DNA of 64,000 bases from Ampullaceana balthica. Taxonomy: Eukaryota > Mollusca > Gastropoda > Lymnaeidae. Made by a program: the position numbers and the translations under genes. How positions within the stretch are numbered: position 1 is the stretch's first letter; the number at the start of each line of letters is the position of its first letter. This document shows positions 1-20,000 of this stretch, in pieces. The DNA lies in the NCBI GenBank assembly GCA_944989445.1, contig CALYLW010000124.1, forward strand, positions 126,501 through 190,500. The letters are read 5' to 3'. The notes below the pieces were generated by a model. It was given only the letters and a program-made list of their open reading frames with translations. It ran no database searches and had not been told where the DNA came from.

Positions 1-984
1 ATGTGTGCTCCTTTCTAAAGTATTACTAGCATAATGATTTATTCTATCATTTGATTCATCATATTCCACTCGTATGACTTTCTCTACAACTCCGATTCCT
101 CCAGTCTTCTCATCACAGTCATTCTGAATTTCTATTTCTTCCGATTTAATTTCACCCTTTGTCCCAGCTGTTAATGCGTCTATAACTGAATGATCATCTC
201 TCTTCTCTGGCTCAGGAATGTTTTCCTTGGTCTCTTTTCCTACCGCCTCCATCCTAATTTCGTCTCCGACTTGTTCGGCATAATTCTTTTCAGGTTCTAC
301 CACTTTATTGTCTGTTTCTTTAACATTATTTTCAGGTTTTATAGGGTTCTTGTCTGTTTCTCCACCATTGTTGACATTTTCAACAACTTTCTTGTCCGAT
401 TGCGTAATCGTTTTCACTCTTGCTAATTCTTTCCTGACTTTTCTACTTCCTTTCTTTTTGCTAGCGACAGCAGTGTCTACCGAAATTTTCCTAGTAGTGG
501 ACTTCGAATCGCTTTTGAAAAACTTTTTATTCTCAATTTCGGCTACCTCTTTTTGACATTTCAACTCCGGTTTCTCAGTCACGTGTTTGTTTCTCGATTT
601 ATATCTTTTCTTTGGTCCCGAAGTGGTTTGAGTAGTTAGAACGTTATTATTTGTACCTATCTTGTCTGCCTCTTTAACTCTATAGATTTCGTCGGCCATT
701 TCAAGTTCTCTTTGTCTCACCATTTCTAACCTTCTTGACTCCTCCGCTCTTTTTAAAGCCCTTTCTTCTTTTCGCTTATCTCTTTCCTCATCTTCCTCCA
801 TCTTCTTTCTACCTCTTTCCTCATCTTCCTCCATCTTCTTTCTACCTCTTTCCTCATCTTCCTCCTTATCGTTCTTTTCCCGAGCTATCCTGTACTCCTC
901 TATTAGCCATTTCTTTGATTCCTCCCCTTCCAATCCTAGCTCCCGGGCCTTTTGTTTAAGTTCCTCTACATTAGGCAACCCCAT
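1..984 (-). CDS. Gag-like ORF of an LTR retroelement, 3'-truncated by window edge
   Basis: An uninterrupted minus-strand frame of 328 codons runs from ATG at 984-982 to base 1, with no stop in the window. It opens with the pattern KARELGLEGEE followed by a very charged coiled coil (two exact copies of a 12-residue E/D/R/K-rich unit), then a Lys/Glu/Asn-rich low-complexity region. The same layout (A-x-E-I/L-G-L-x-G, then a charged coiled coil) begins the gag of the retroelement at 51485-57932. Together with the probable primer-binding site and LTR on its 5' side, this suggests a retrotransposon gag. No capsid or zinc knuckle is visible; these would lie beyond the left edge. It could instead be an unrelated charged protein. 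The plus-strand frames here are shadows. Confidence 0.5.
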   Translation of the reverse strand, partial: MGLPNVEELKQKARELGLEGEESKKWLIEEYRIAREKNDKEEDEERGRKKMEEDEERGRKKMEEDEERDKRKEERALKRAEESRRLEMVRQRELEMADEIYRVKEADKIGTNNNVLTTQTTSGPKKRYKSRNKHVTEKPELKCQKEVAEIENKKFFKSDSKSTTRKISVDTAVASKKKGSRKVRKELARVKTITQSDKKVVENVNNGGETDKNPIKPENNVKETDNKVVEPEKNYAEQVGDEIRMEAVGKETKENIPEPEKRDDHSVIDALTAGTKGEIKSEEIEIQNDCDEKTGGIGVVEKVIRVEYDESNDRINHYASNTLERSTH

Positions 985-1720
985 CTCTCTGTCACTCGTC
1001 ACTCTACGGTCACAATCTCAAATTCGTCTACCGTCTTCCTATCGTTTTGTATTAGGGACCCAATATAACAATTACTATCTCAATAATACAATTTGGGGAT
1101 TCATCATATACAAATATATAATATATAATATCTAAACATACTAATTTAATATTAGAAATTAAGTTGTACTTGCCTGTACGATAGAAATTACCACACAAAT
1201 AGTACTCATACATAAGAAAAACACATTATACCAGGGCAGTATCAATATCCATAGGCGAGAGAGTCACAAAGTCACCGCCTTCACTGTCACGTATTACTGA
1301 GGTTGTAACCTCGAAGTTGTCCAGGCTGTAGTCAGCTTCTGTGTTACTGTCTAAGTTAGTGTTCGTTATTCCTCCGATGCTCTTCCGGGTGTAGTCTGTA
1401 TGGCCTCCCTTTCTGCGTCTGTCTGCAATTCCACTACTACGGCTGTCTACAACACCACTGCAACGGCTGTCTGTAACACCACTGCTACGACTGTCTGTAA
1501 CATCACTGCTACGGCTGTCTGTAACATCACTGCTACGGCTGTCTTCAACATCACTGCTACGGCTGTCTTCAACACCCCTGGTCTCGTCGTTACGAGGTGT
1601 AAGCCCTACGCTCTCGTGATGATCTTGCTATCGGGATGGCTAGTACGGCCAGTTCGTTGATGTGTTTTTCGTCGTTTCTCCTTTAGTGACGTGTCTTGAT
1701 GCACTGCGTCTTGGCTCGGT
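985..1720 (-). other. Untranslated leader of the left-edge retroelement
   Basis: Lies between the gag-like ATG and the probable primer-binding site. It contains a 24-bp tandem repeat but no convincing coding frame. Assignment as a retroelement leader is inference from its position. Confidence 0.35.
1425..1590. repeat. 24-bp minisatellite (about 6-7 copies)
   Basis: Repeated unit resembling CTGCTACGGCTGTCTGTAAC plus four bases. Because 24 is a multiple of 3, the array leaves an 86-codon Thr/Ala/Val-rich plus-strand frame (1400-1660), which I regard as spurious. Confidence 0.8.
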
Positions 1721-1738
1721 TTTTCGACGGGGCCCCCA
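1721..1738 (-). other. Probable retroelement primer-binding site (tRNA-Pro type)
   Basis: The minus strand reads TGGGGGCCCCGTCG directly after a CA-containing LTR-like end (CCACAG). This resembles the complement of the tRNA-Pro 3' end used by many LTR retroelements (TGGGGGCTCGTC), with a mismatch in the middle. Confidence 0.4.
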
Positions 1739-1739
1739 C

Positions 1740-2330
1740 TGTGGCGGAGTCGTTGTCTAGGGGTTGAGGTCCCCCCTTGGCCACAGATATTTACCACGTA
1801 GACGGGTAAAAGACTTAGCAACGCTGGGTTGTTTTCTTCTTCATAAGTTTAATGACATCCAGAAGCTTTGAACATATTTATGGTACAGTACAATTGGCAG
1901 TTTACAGTTGATGGTCATACCATCTAGAGTCCTCGGCCCAGCTCGACCGGATTGGACCACGTTCACAAAACTCCACACTCTATCGTACGTCTTTCACCTG
2001 CCTGCTACTTGGCAACTTAACACTCTCCCCGCGACACACAATGTGACCCCTATTATACCCCCGTCTTGTCCGACTGGTTTTGACTGGCCCCTGGGTCAAT
2101 CACCATGTCTCCCTTTGACCGTGGTCCTGTCAATTCATTACAACTTGCACGTACCTTGAGTTCACTTGCCCCCGTTCCACAAGGACAAGTGTTCACCACC
2201 CCATTTATGCGTAGTCATCCCCACACCACAACATCTGACCGTAACACTCAGGATCTTGACAATATTGAACTTACCGGTATTTCAGATCTTGCAGCCGCCA
2301 AAGCTCGCAAGATTTGCTTGTAAGTTGTAA
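1740..2330 (-). mobile_element. Probable 5' LTR of the left-edge retroelement (right boundary unresolved)
   Basis: Read on the minus strand, this non-coding, relatively GC-rich block lies just 5' of the primer-binding site. It has a TATA-like stretch and an ATTAAA signal at about 1845-1850. No second copy is in the window, so the outer end cannot be fixed by comparison. The plus-strand frames at 1908-2323 show no recognisable protein. Confidence 0.3.
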
Positions 2331-2832
2331 AAGCAAGGTGGAAGTAGAAGATACAACTAAACCAACTCTAGTACTAGTGTATATAGTTTATATTGTTAAT
2401 TATATAATACATATTATATGAACCGTCTATTAGCGTACACAAACAAAACATTTTAATTTTATTTATTTACAATTAATTTACATCTTTTTTAGTTTTAGGA
2501 TATTCAATTAAATGAATAAAACTGCAATTATTGATGATTCAATGCTGTTATAGAGTAAAAGTTTAAGTAATTTAATTTTTTATTTCCAAGTATTTTAATA
2601 TATTTAGAAATTCAAATTTTTGCATGAGTCTCGCTCCTCATATGCTGCCTTGGGCCCCGCATACTTAATAAGGGCCGGCCTTGATGGTAAGATACTTCAT
2701 CAGAAAATCACTTTATACTAGATGTTCTGTTTGGTTCGAGCGTGATCAAGCTTATTACCAGATATAGCTAATTTAGTCAACTGACAGCTTTGGGTATTCG
2801 GTACTTTTATACTATAAAGTTTATAGTATAGG
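2331..2832. other. AT-rich intergenic DNA
   Basis: No coding frame, RNA gene or clear repeat seen. Confidence 0.5.
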
Positions 2833-3345
2833 CCAGAGGTGGGCAAACTACGGTCCGCGAGCCGCATGCGGTCCGCCAGAGCATACTATGTGGCCCATAG
2901 GCATGTACATGTTGCGATCATATGTCGACGTTAATTTCTTTGTTTAGAATTTTTGTTACATTTTTAGAATTTTATTTCGAGTAATTGATTCGAATCAAGG
3001 GATATTAAATCGTTTTTATAGCTCCAGAATTGATTAGAAATTATTAATCATTAATTATTAACATCCTTATTCGAAACTGCATTACAGCTCAACCGAAAGT
3101 GGCATACGTTTACGATTTTCATATTGACGGTTTTTTTAAAATTGTAAATTAAACGCGAATAGAGGTTGATTTAGGCTAGCCATTAGTGCTGCAAAAAATA
3201 GAAAGATTGAAGACGAATGTCCTGTTTTTAATGACGAATGGACCGCTAAATATTGCTTTACGAGCGTTGGCAGCAAAGCAGTCTGCTTGCTATGCCGTGA
3301 GTTTGTGAGCGTCTTTAACCAACAACACAAACAGACAAATGTATT
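2833..3345 (+). mobile_element. Left end of a hAT transposon with BED-type finger relic
   Basis: Begins CAGAGGTGGGCAAACT, a typical hAT terminal inverted repeat, followed by GGTCCGCGAGCCGCATGCGG, a sequence type common just inside such ends. A plus-strand fragment at about 3188-3322 reads as the N-terminus of a GTF2IRD2/ZBED5-type hAT transposase: it has the F-N-x-E-W-T-x-K-Y core and a C-L-L-C zinc pair. No ATG, downstream catalytic region or matching right end is present, so this is a truncated relic. Confidence 0.65.
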
Positions 3346-4460
3346 GACATTATTTGGTTCATGTGATGAGCGGGTCTTATTGACAATATATAGCCGAGCT
3401 TTGGATTGTCTCAGCTGAAGTTTCCGATACTGTAGTGACTATAGTCAGTAGTAGTGGATGTTTGGTTTGCATGTGATATTCAAGCGAAGTGCTAGAACCA
3501 TGGTAGCAATGTTCCCTTTAAGCACCGCGGCTGCGCAGATATTTGACCGACGCCCCACATGAGTTTAGAATCCACGCGCAGCAAATTTTGTAAAATATTG
3601 CACACAAAAATGGACGTTGTGCAACTTTGAACACGAGTTGTTTTTTTATAACTTTGAACACGGACCAACTAAGCTTAGAATTAGAGGGAACATTGCATGG
3701 TAGGCAAACAAATTTCTCTCAATGGACACCATAACCATTATCAACATTTTGAACATTCACGTCAGTCAATAGTTTAAAACCAAAATGTTCGTGTAATCGT
3801 CCGGAAATTATTTTATATTTATCGGCCGAAATATTTTACTTTTTGACTTCCAGTACATTTATAAGTGGTGGGTCGATTAATGATTTAATCGTTAAAAAAT
3901 AATAATATATACATAACAAAAGAGAAAACGGTGGCACAAAAAGGAGAGGCACATTTGTTAAAATTTGTAATTGTGTACAAAAAATTTGTTGGTACTGCAA
4001 TTGTAATTTTGATCACAGAGTGAATATGAAAGTAATTATTAAAAAAAATAAGTTTAACTTAAAGTAAAAGGGCAAAACAAATTGATACAATGAGATAAGA
4101 TGTTGTTTTTATTACACCTGAATTTTTTATTTAAAAAATATGACTCAAGTTGTTGTTATTTTCTTTAATTTACCAGCTCAAAATGCAAAATTGAACGTAC
4201 TCCACTAAACCGCTATTTTAAAATTTTAACAACTAGAATCTAGAAGTAGAAGTTAATGGAAGAATAAAAAACACAACAGTTAAAAAACATAAAATAACAC
4301 TGAGATGTTTACAAAATATTCACAACTTTTTACAATTTTATAAAAAATTAAGTTTGCAATGCAGATGGCCCCCAGATACCCGTAAACGCTAGAATAATAA
4401 TATAATATTGATAGATATAAATATTATTGTAGTTGTAGTGCAATGTCTCCATGGAATACT
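3346..4460. other. AT-rich region 3' of the alpha-tubulin gene
   Basis: Very AT-rich. I saw no coding frame and no canonical AATAAA in the minus orientation close to the tubulin stop, so the polyadenylation site was not placed. Confidence 0.4.
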
Positions 4461-12856
<8,396 letters not shown>

Positions 12857-13922
12857 CTAGGGAAAAAATAATGTCACTGGAATCAGTGCGTGAAAGCTCA
12901 GCAAACAGATCGATCATTCAAACTAGATGATAGCGTCACAAAACATGGAGAAACTTATTCATAGTAAAGACACCCCCACAAAAAAAAGTAATAATAAAAG
13001 GCTATGTCACCCGTCTCAAGATTTCATTGGAGTTCCTTTTACCTTATAGTGCAAGTTGCAAGTCCTTATATGAATGATATATATTTTAAAGTGCTTGATA
13101 AATTCTTTCTTTTTTCCTTGCATTAAAAAGAGCTACCTATGCCTATGACATTAAACTACAGGTGAAATATATATTTGTGTTATTCTTAACTAAAAAATAT
13201 CAGTAATAAACATTGAAAATATTGAAGTACCATGCCGAGCTTCAAAATTAAAATATAATTTTTTCAGAAATTTTAGGTGGTTTAAATTTACGTTTATTAA
13301 AAATAATGAGCTTGTGTATTATTTTATTAATTCTAAAATTAAAAGTCTGGAAATAAATACTCCGAACGTGAATCACCCCTTTTTTGGGAATATGACACTG
13401 GACAAAATGTGATAGATGAATATGTCTTTGAATACTTAATGATAATAAAATTGGTTGTGGTTTCAGTTCATGAATTATTAATTACAGTATTGGCACCATG
13501 CTGTTGTTGAAGGGCATGTCAGCTGGCTTCTATCCTCCCCTGAGTATTGGAAGCTAAACTCAATAATCTCTCTGTGAGTTTGGTCACTACTGCAGGGTAA
13601 TTCATACAAGAGTTCACTGAAATTATGGTAAAAAATCTACAGGGCCAAAATTGTTTAAACATTGTTGACATTTTTCTTTTTCAAATAAGAAACTGAAAGA
13701 AAAAAATCAGGAAAGTAAAAGCTCGTTAATTTAAAAGGAAATAAATTAAATAAAGCTTCTTGAAATTATAAAACAATAATGTGTTTTAGTTTGAAGCTGC
13801 GTACCCTCAAGCGGTCGGTCCACTTTGAAACGTTTGTACTGAATGAGAATATTAATATCAACAAACTTACCATTTTGAAAAGAAAAAATCTGAACACAGA
13901 TAATTTGTGGAATGTTGTATGT

Positions 13923-14018
13923 CGTGAGATCTGGTGGGTCTCATCCAACACTGGCCACTGGCTCAAACCTCGTGAGATCTGGTGGGTCTCATCCAACTCT
14001 GGCCACTGGCTCAAACCA
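13923..14018. repeat. 48-bp tandem duplication (2 copies)
   Basis: Two adjacent copies beginning CGTGAGATCTGGTGGGTCTC, at 13923 and 13971, differing by about one base. Confidence 0.85.
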
Positions 14019-14693
14019 TGAGCTCGTCTGCTTCAAGCCTGGAGCTCCAAGTGTACCCAACCTTGTTACCCCCAGCGTATGAATACAGCATCATCGGGAG
14101 ATATGTTGGTGTATTTAAATATTCCAGTACAAACCCGTAGGGAATTGCTACAATAAACGGAGTTATACGACTGTCATTTTTGTCAACATTAGTAAACACA
14201 GATAGCTGTGGGTTAAGTTTGGGGTGGGGGTGGCGGAGATGAGTGGTACTGGATTATGAAGGAATTTTAAAATGTCAAAAGTTGGGAAAGGAAATTATCT
14301 ACAATCCCATTATCATCATTTTACTTTCTGGTAAAAGGATGAATACAATAATAAAAGTGAAACTTGCTAAGATATGGCTTGATGCCTACCATCCCATCTT
14401 CCTCACAACTAACCACCGCCAAAGATAGTCAACACCTGAAAATGTGAGACCATCATGGAACTGTGTTCTTATTATCTTAGTAGGATTTTTATCTAATGTT
14501 TACAGTATGATACCCCCCCCCTACATGAGCCCCTTCAGTGAATGTTATTGGAGCACACATTCAGTAGTGTCTTCTCCCTAACGACACGACTCTCTCCTCC
14601 CTCACCCACACCCCACCCCTCTCCAAGCTGGTCCAACAACCCCCTCCCTCCTCCCGCAAATGGGCAAATGGGGAACCAGCTATTGATCTTCTC

Positions 14694-14707
14694 GTTACCA
14701 TGGTAAC
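14694..14707. promoter_or_regulatory. Perfect palindromic RFX X-box
   Basis: GTTACCATGGTAAC fits the RFX consensus GTNRCC/NRGYAAC and is a perfect palindrome. It also contains a minus-strand ATG followed by GT, one candidate for the missing tubulin start exon. X-boxes typically mark ciliary genes; function here is inference. Confidence 0.5.
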
Positions 14708-15082
14708 CATGTAGTTTCATTTTCATAAAGTAGTGCCGACCCATTTAGGATATTGGAGCATTGTGTTGCAAGGCCACACTGTATGCATGTGAAAATGTAA
14801 AAAAAAAGGCTGAAAGTCATAATTCTACATTTATATTATTTATATGTGTATGCATATTATATTTATCGTTAAACACTAGTTAATTTCAATTTAAAACTAA
14901 AACTTTCCATACATTGATAAAATGATTCAAAAGAAATTATGATTGGCACAATGCCACTTGCTTCTCGTTTACACTTAGATTTATTTACTAATAAGCAAAT
15001 TGACTTGGAAAACAAATGCGACCAGACATAACCATTATAGAATTTATGGATCGCCGTGGACAAAATCTTCAAGAGCCTGGGT

Positions 15083-15300
15083 GAAAGAGAGAGAGAGAGA
15101 GAGAAAGAAAGAGAGAAGATAAGAGAGAGAGAGAGAGAGAGAAAGAAAGAGAGAGAGAGAGAAAGAAAGAGAGAAGATAAGATAGAAAAGAGAGAGAGAG
15201 AGAAAAGAGAAGAGAAGAAGAAGAAGAGAGAGAGAGAAAGAGCGAGAAAGAAACAGAGATAGAGAGAAAGAGAGTTAGAGAGAGAGAGAGTCAGAAAGAT
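15083..15300. repeat. GA-rich microsatellite tract
   Basis: Interrupted (GA)n/(GAAA)n on the plus strand. The charged reading frame across it is low complexity and not a gene. Confidence 0.9.
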
Positions 15301-16276
15301 GGGGAAGAGTTAGAGTTAGAAAAAATACATAGAAAGGAGTGAGACATTTGAGACATAATGAAAAATATTTAAAGAGAAAAAGGGGGAAGAGAAAGGAAAG
15401 GAAGAGATAAAAGATTAACATAGAGATTGTACAGCCAAAAAATAAAAAAATGAAGGACATTTTAAGAGAAATTCTAAGAGTGAATGACAGTAAAATATAC
15501 GAAGTGTAATGGACATTTTTAAAAATATTTAAATTTAAGTCGGGAGAGGGAAATTTAAAGAGTAGGAGAGCGTGATGAATAGAAAGAGGGATGGGGGGGC
15601 GGATTGAGGATAATTTCTATTGCTCTGGTATCAATTCATTATAAAATGTTTATAGCGTATAAAACACTAAAAATAGGAAGAAAAAGAGCTTAGATAAATG
15701 AAGAGGGAGAAAGGGAAGCGAAAAGAGAGTTCAAGGGTTAATCAAGAGAAAGCGAGACAATGGAGGAGAAAGTGATAGCGGATCAAATATAAACTGAATT
15801 CGTATCAAACTTCTATGTATGGATAATTGTTTATTCCATAATATATTGAAAGAAGTGATCATTTTTTAAAAATTGTGTTCAGAAATGTACGTACAAGTAC
15901 AAGTATAACTAATTTGAACGTAATGAATTGTACAGAGCATTTTCATGGTATGTTTTATAATATTAATGAGTAAAAACAAAAAATAATAGAATATGAAAGG
16001 ATAGGTTAAATAATTTATTAAAATATTTTAATAAATATAATTCTTTTCAAACTGAATAAAAAGAAGCAAATGCAAAAAAGAACTAATTTTTTCATCATCA
16101 ATTAAAAAAAACACTTTAAAAAAACTTGCTTCCGTTGGCTACAGCCTTAAAAACCCTCAAGTGACTGCATGTATTTGTATATAAATAAAGAGTTGTAATC
16201 TAAAGACTATAATTAGACCTAGGTTGTCTGCTCTTGACCGCTGCACGTGAGTCGGAGATCTGAATGAACCACTCAC

Positions 16277-16490
16277 CTTGTCTCTAACGGCTTTTTAACC
16301 GCCACGTCGCATGCTGGCGCCATCGATTTTTCTGGTTGCCATAGCAACAAGAATCAATGCCGTTCCCTGAATGGCCGCCCACGTTAAAACCCCAAACTGT
16401 TCATCGATTTGTTTCACATCACACGTCAAGACACAACACACGCCATATTTTTTTTTGTGTATTGTTAACTGCTCACCTATACAAACTTTG
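16277..16490 (-). promoter_or_regulatory. Candidate first exon and promoter on the tubulin side
   Basis: On the minus strand the block ends in a strong splice donor, ACAAG/GTGAGT at 16277/16276. It is richer in CpG than its surroundings. Its position and orientation fit a leader exon for the alpha-tubulin gene, but a short in-frame ATG in it ends out of phase with exon 2, so the leader would need to be non-coding or joined through another exon. Confidence 0.35.
16335..16348. promoter_or_regulatory. Perfect RFX X-box between two divergent transcription units
   Basis: GTTGCCATAGCAAC (minus strand GTTGCTATGGCAAC) matches all constrained positions of the RFX X-box. It lies between the minus-strand donor at 16277 and the plus-strand donor at 16524, i.e. 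in a likely shared promoter. Confidence 0.55.
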
Positions 16491-16524
16491 GCCGCAATTT
16501 AGAGACCTGTTTGCCACACATAAG
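16491..16524 (+). promoter_or_regulatory. Candidate 5' untranslated exon end of PAL-A
   Basis: CACATAAG/GTAAGC is a strong donor at 16524/16525 on the plus strand. An acceptor TCTCAGCAG lies at 16991-16999, only a few bases before the PAL-A ATG at 17007, so a spliced leader is likely. The 5' limit of this exon is not visible. Confidence 0.4.
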
Positions 16525-17006
16525 GTAAGCTAGCCTCTCGTACTATCCAATTCATGACAGTGATAGTGCATAGCATGACGAGGTGAATATAAGTCTGTAT
16601 GTTTTTGAATTTCTTATCTTTTAGAAATACATTATTATCTGAGAGATTCAAGAACAGGTTGGTTGTCAAACTTAACTTAAATTATCTGAAGTAGTTAGCA
16701 ACATTCTACTTTGATTGTAACATCTTCAACGGAAAGCTAAATAATTGACGTCAATAATTTACCGTGAAGACATAGTTTAAAACCTTTATTATGATAATAC
16801 GTGTGAAGTAAAAGCAGCGTTATGTGTCGAATATTGCCAGTTGCCAACAATAACTAAGTAAGAATTTGAGAGAATTATGTGTTTTTTTTTAAAGTTTGTT
16901 TTAATTACACTGTTCGTTTAATTGCACCATACAGGAACCTCGATCCGTTTCAAATTCTTTTAAAAAAAATTAAGTTTGGATTAAATGTTCTCTCAGCAGA
17001 AGTAAA

Positions 17007-20000
17007 ATGGCGGCAGTGAAGTTCTCTTGTCTACTCATTCTGACTCTGCTGTCCAGTATACATGGTCTCCCTTACTTCGACGAGGACTGGTCGCCCCTAG
17101 AAATCAGAGAATATTTCATGCAACGGGCAGCTGAGCAGGTACGTCATCGGACCATTTGGTTGACGTAAATATCTCACATGACCCCGAGTCATGTGATCAA
17201 TACAAGTATACACAACACTGCAGCCACCAAACAATTAATACACGACCAGCCCAATTACTTGACCGGGAAACGTTGCCTGAACGAATTGGATTAATTGTTC
17301 TTGTTATTGATTAAATGCCATTGTTATTGATTAGCTGAAATTATTTACGCTTTTAGTAATAAAAGGATTTCCCATAAACTACAACGATGGAGTAACAGGA
17401 AAATAAAAACATTTACCTAAAGCTTTAAACTTCAGATTTCTTTGGTAAAAAAAAAGTCGTTTGGCAAGTGCTATGGTAGCAATTAGACTGATAAGGCTAT
17501 GGTAGCAATTAGACTGATAAGGCTATGGCAAGTAGTTTTATGGTCGTAGTTTAGCTGGTCAGTGGTTCAATCGTTGTTTGTCTCAATTCTGTCTTAAGTA
17601 AAATAATAGGACGCCAAGTTATGGTGACGTCATCCTACATTAACCGTATCTGGTTCATGGTTTTCTAATCATGCTCATAAATTCGAATGTCAATATGACA
17701 ATATGTAAGTCAAATAAAATTAAACACATAAACATAAGAACACCATCAAGTTCATATCTGATTGATTAGTTGATTGTATAATCTATTGTATATTAAAATT
17801 TTTAATTTCAAATACGTTCTAACAGTTGCTTAATATGAATAATTTAATAATGGAGCTCTATCACTTTCGAGCAACTTATTATAATGATGTTATGTTGTCA
17901 AATATTATTATTACCAGCTGACCTGTTGTACAGCATTAGGAGATTACTAACAGTAGGAGATTACTAACATTAGGAGATTACTAACATTAGGAGATTACTA
18001 ACATTAGGAGATTACTAACATTAAGAGATTACTAACATTAGGAGATTACTAATATTAGGAGATTACTAACATTAAGAGATTACTAACATTAGGAGATTAA
18101 CTCCACAACTTGCCAAAATAATTTCCCAACATAGTGTCCACTGTCTCCGCAATTATATGTATTTACAACAACATTTTAACAATTTCAGTATCGGCTGAAA
18201 AATGTCTGTGTCAATTGCATATAGGGGCCGTCCATAAATGACGTCACGCGATTTTGGCCGATTTTTACCCCCCCCCCTTTTCCCCCTCGTCACTAAAAAT
18301 AGACCCCCTCCTCCAATATGACGACAGTTTTGACCACACCCTCAAAAAAGCTGTATTTTCTAATTGAAAATTAGCATGTTTCAAATCATAATTATGTATT
18401 TAGTGTACGGCTGCACTCTAATATCATAACACGTGTGAAGCCATGGAAAACGTCATTAAATAAATTGCAAGCAATCAAATGTTTAAGTGGAACTTTTATT
18501 TAAAGTTGAGCGTTTTTTGATGTGACGTCATGTTTCTTAAACACCCCCTCCTTCTCGTCATACATCGTCACAAATGCGTGACCCCCCACCCTCTAGGCGC
18601 ATGACGTCATTTATGGACGGCCACTTACACAGACTCGACTGAACGAAGTCATCGTATTTCATTATATTCTCTATGAATGAAATTGTGGTGTGGGAAATAG
18701 AATGTGTTGGATTATAGATTGATATATAGTTTGAATGTCCTGTTGGATTATAGATTGATATATAGTTTGAATGTCGTGTTGGATTATAGATTGATATATA
18801 GTTTGAATGTCCTGTTGGATTATAGATTGATATATAGTTTGAATGTCGTGTTGGATTATAGATTGATATATAGTTTGAATGTCCTGTTGGATTATAGATT
18901 GATATATAGTTTGAATGTCGTGTTGGATTATAGATTGATATATAGTTTGAATGTCGTGTTGGATTATAGACTGATATATAGTTTGAATGTCCTGTTGGAT
19001 TATAGATTGATATATAGTTTGAATGTCGTGTTGGATTATAGATTGATATATAGTTTGAATGTCCTGTTGGATTATAGATTGATATATAGTTTGAATGTCG
19101 TGTTGGATTATAGATTGATATATAGTTTGAATGTCCTGTTGGATTATAGATTGATATATAGTTTGAATGTCGTGTTGGATTATAGATTGATATATAGTTT
19201 GAATGTCGTGTTGGATTATAGATTGATATATAGTTTGAATGTCCTGTTGGATTATAGATTGATATATAGTTTGAATGTCGTGTTGGATTATAGATTGATA
19301 TATAGTTTGAATGTCGTGTTGGATTATAGATTGATATATAGTTTGAATGTCGTGTTGGATTATACTGGGATGTGGTGTTAAACTTGAATAGAGCTGAATA
19401 TGGTAGCATAACTTTATAACACATAAAACGGACAATCTCCTGTTGCCCTCCGTAGGCCAGGCCACGGCTCGAATTGAGCTTCAATATCTACGGTCAGGAC
19501 ATCGGCCAGGTGTCCGGTGTGGATGTGGACTCTAACGGTTACCTCTATGTGTTCCATCGAGCGGACAGACCGTGGACAGCTGAGTAAGCTCTTTACAACT
19601 CCCCACTCCCCATTAATTCCACATAAATCCGATCTGTTACATGTCTCTTGTACTCACAGTTGTAGATTACTCAGACCAATAGCTGTTGTCAATTTTATTA
19701 GTGTTGACCGGTGACTCTCAAAAGAGGCTGCTCACTATTTATTATTATTTTGTTTTTAAAAATTTGGGGGGGGGATGCGGGTTAGGGGTTGGTTGGGGGT
19801 TAAATTGAAAGTTATAGTTAATTATATAATGTTCTAACAAGAGATGAACTTTGAAGATTATATTATTTTAAAAATTCTTTCTGCATATATTTTCTAAGAA
19901 ATAACATTTCTTGCATATAAACACATCTGTAAAAACAACAACAACAACAACAAGAAAACAACACACAAAAAAAAATACGAAAATTGAAACTAAAACCCAA

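Larger units (their letters stand above)
12857..16270. other. 5' side of the tubulin gene (probable first intron and leader)
   Basis: The exon at 12856 begins at Arg2 after an acceptor AG, so an exon ending in ATG must lie upstream. Candidate ATG/GT junctions on the minus strand are near 13230, 13498 and 14700; none is decisive. The region also contains a 48-bp tandem duplication, an X-box and a GA-rich tract, and no other convincing gene. Confidence 0.4.

Noticed and set aside
190..959. Plus-strand ORFs near the left edge
   Set aside because: Shadows of the 328-codon minus-strand frame.
14019..14145. Short plus-strand frame starting ATGAGCTCGTCTGC with a proline-rich C-terminus
   Set aside because: Only about 40 codons, no family match, no supporting splice partners.
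15056..15262. Glu/Arg/Lys-rich 68-codon ORF
   Set aside because: GA microsatellite.
18558..19484. 308-, 264- and 225-codon ORFs on both strands
   Set aside because: They are the 36-bp tandem repeat read in different frames; no start context, domain or splice logic.
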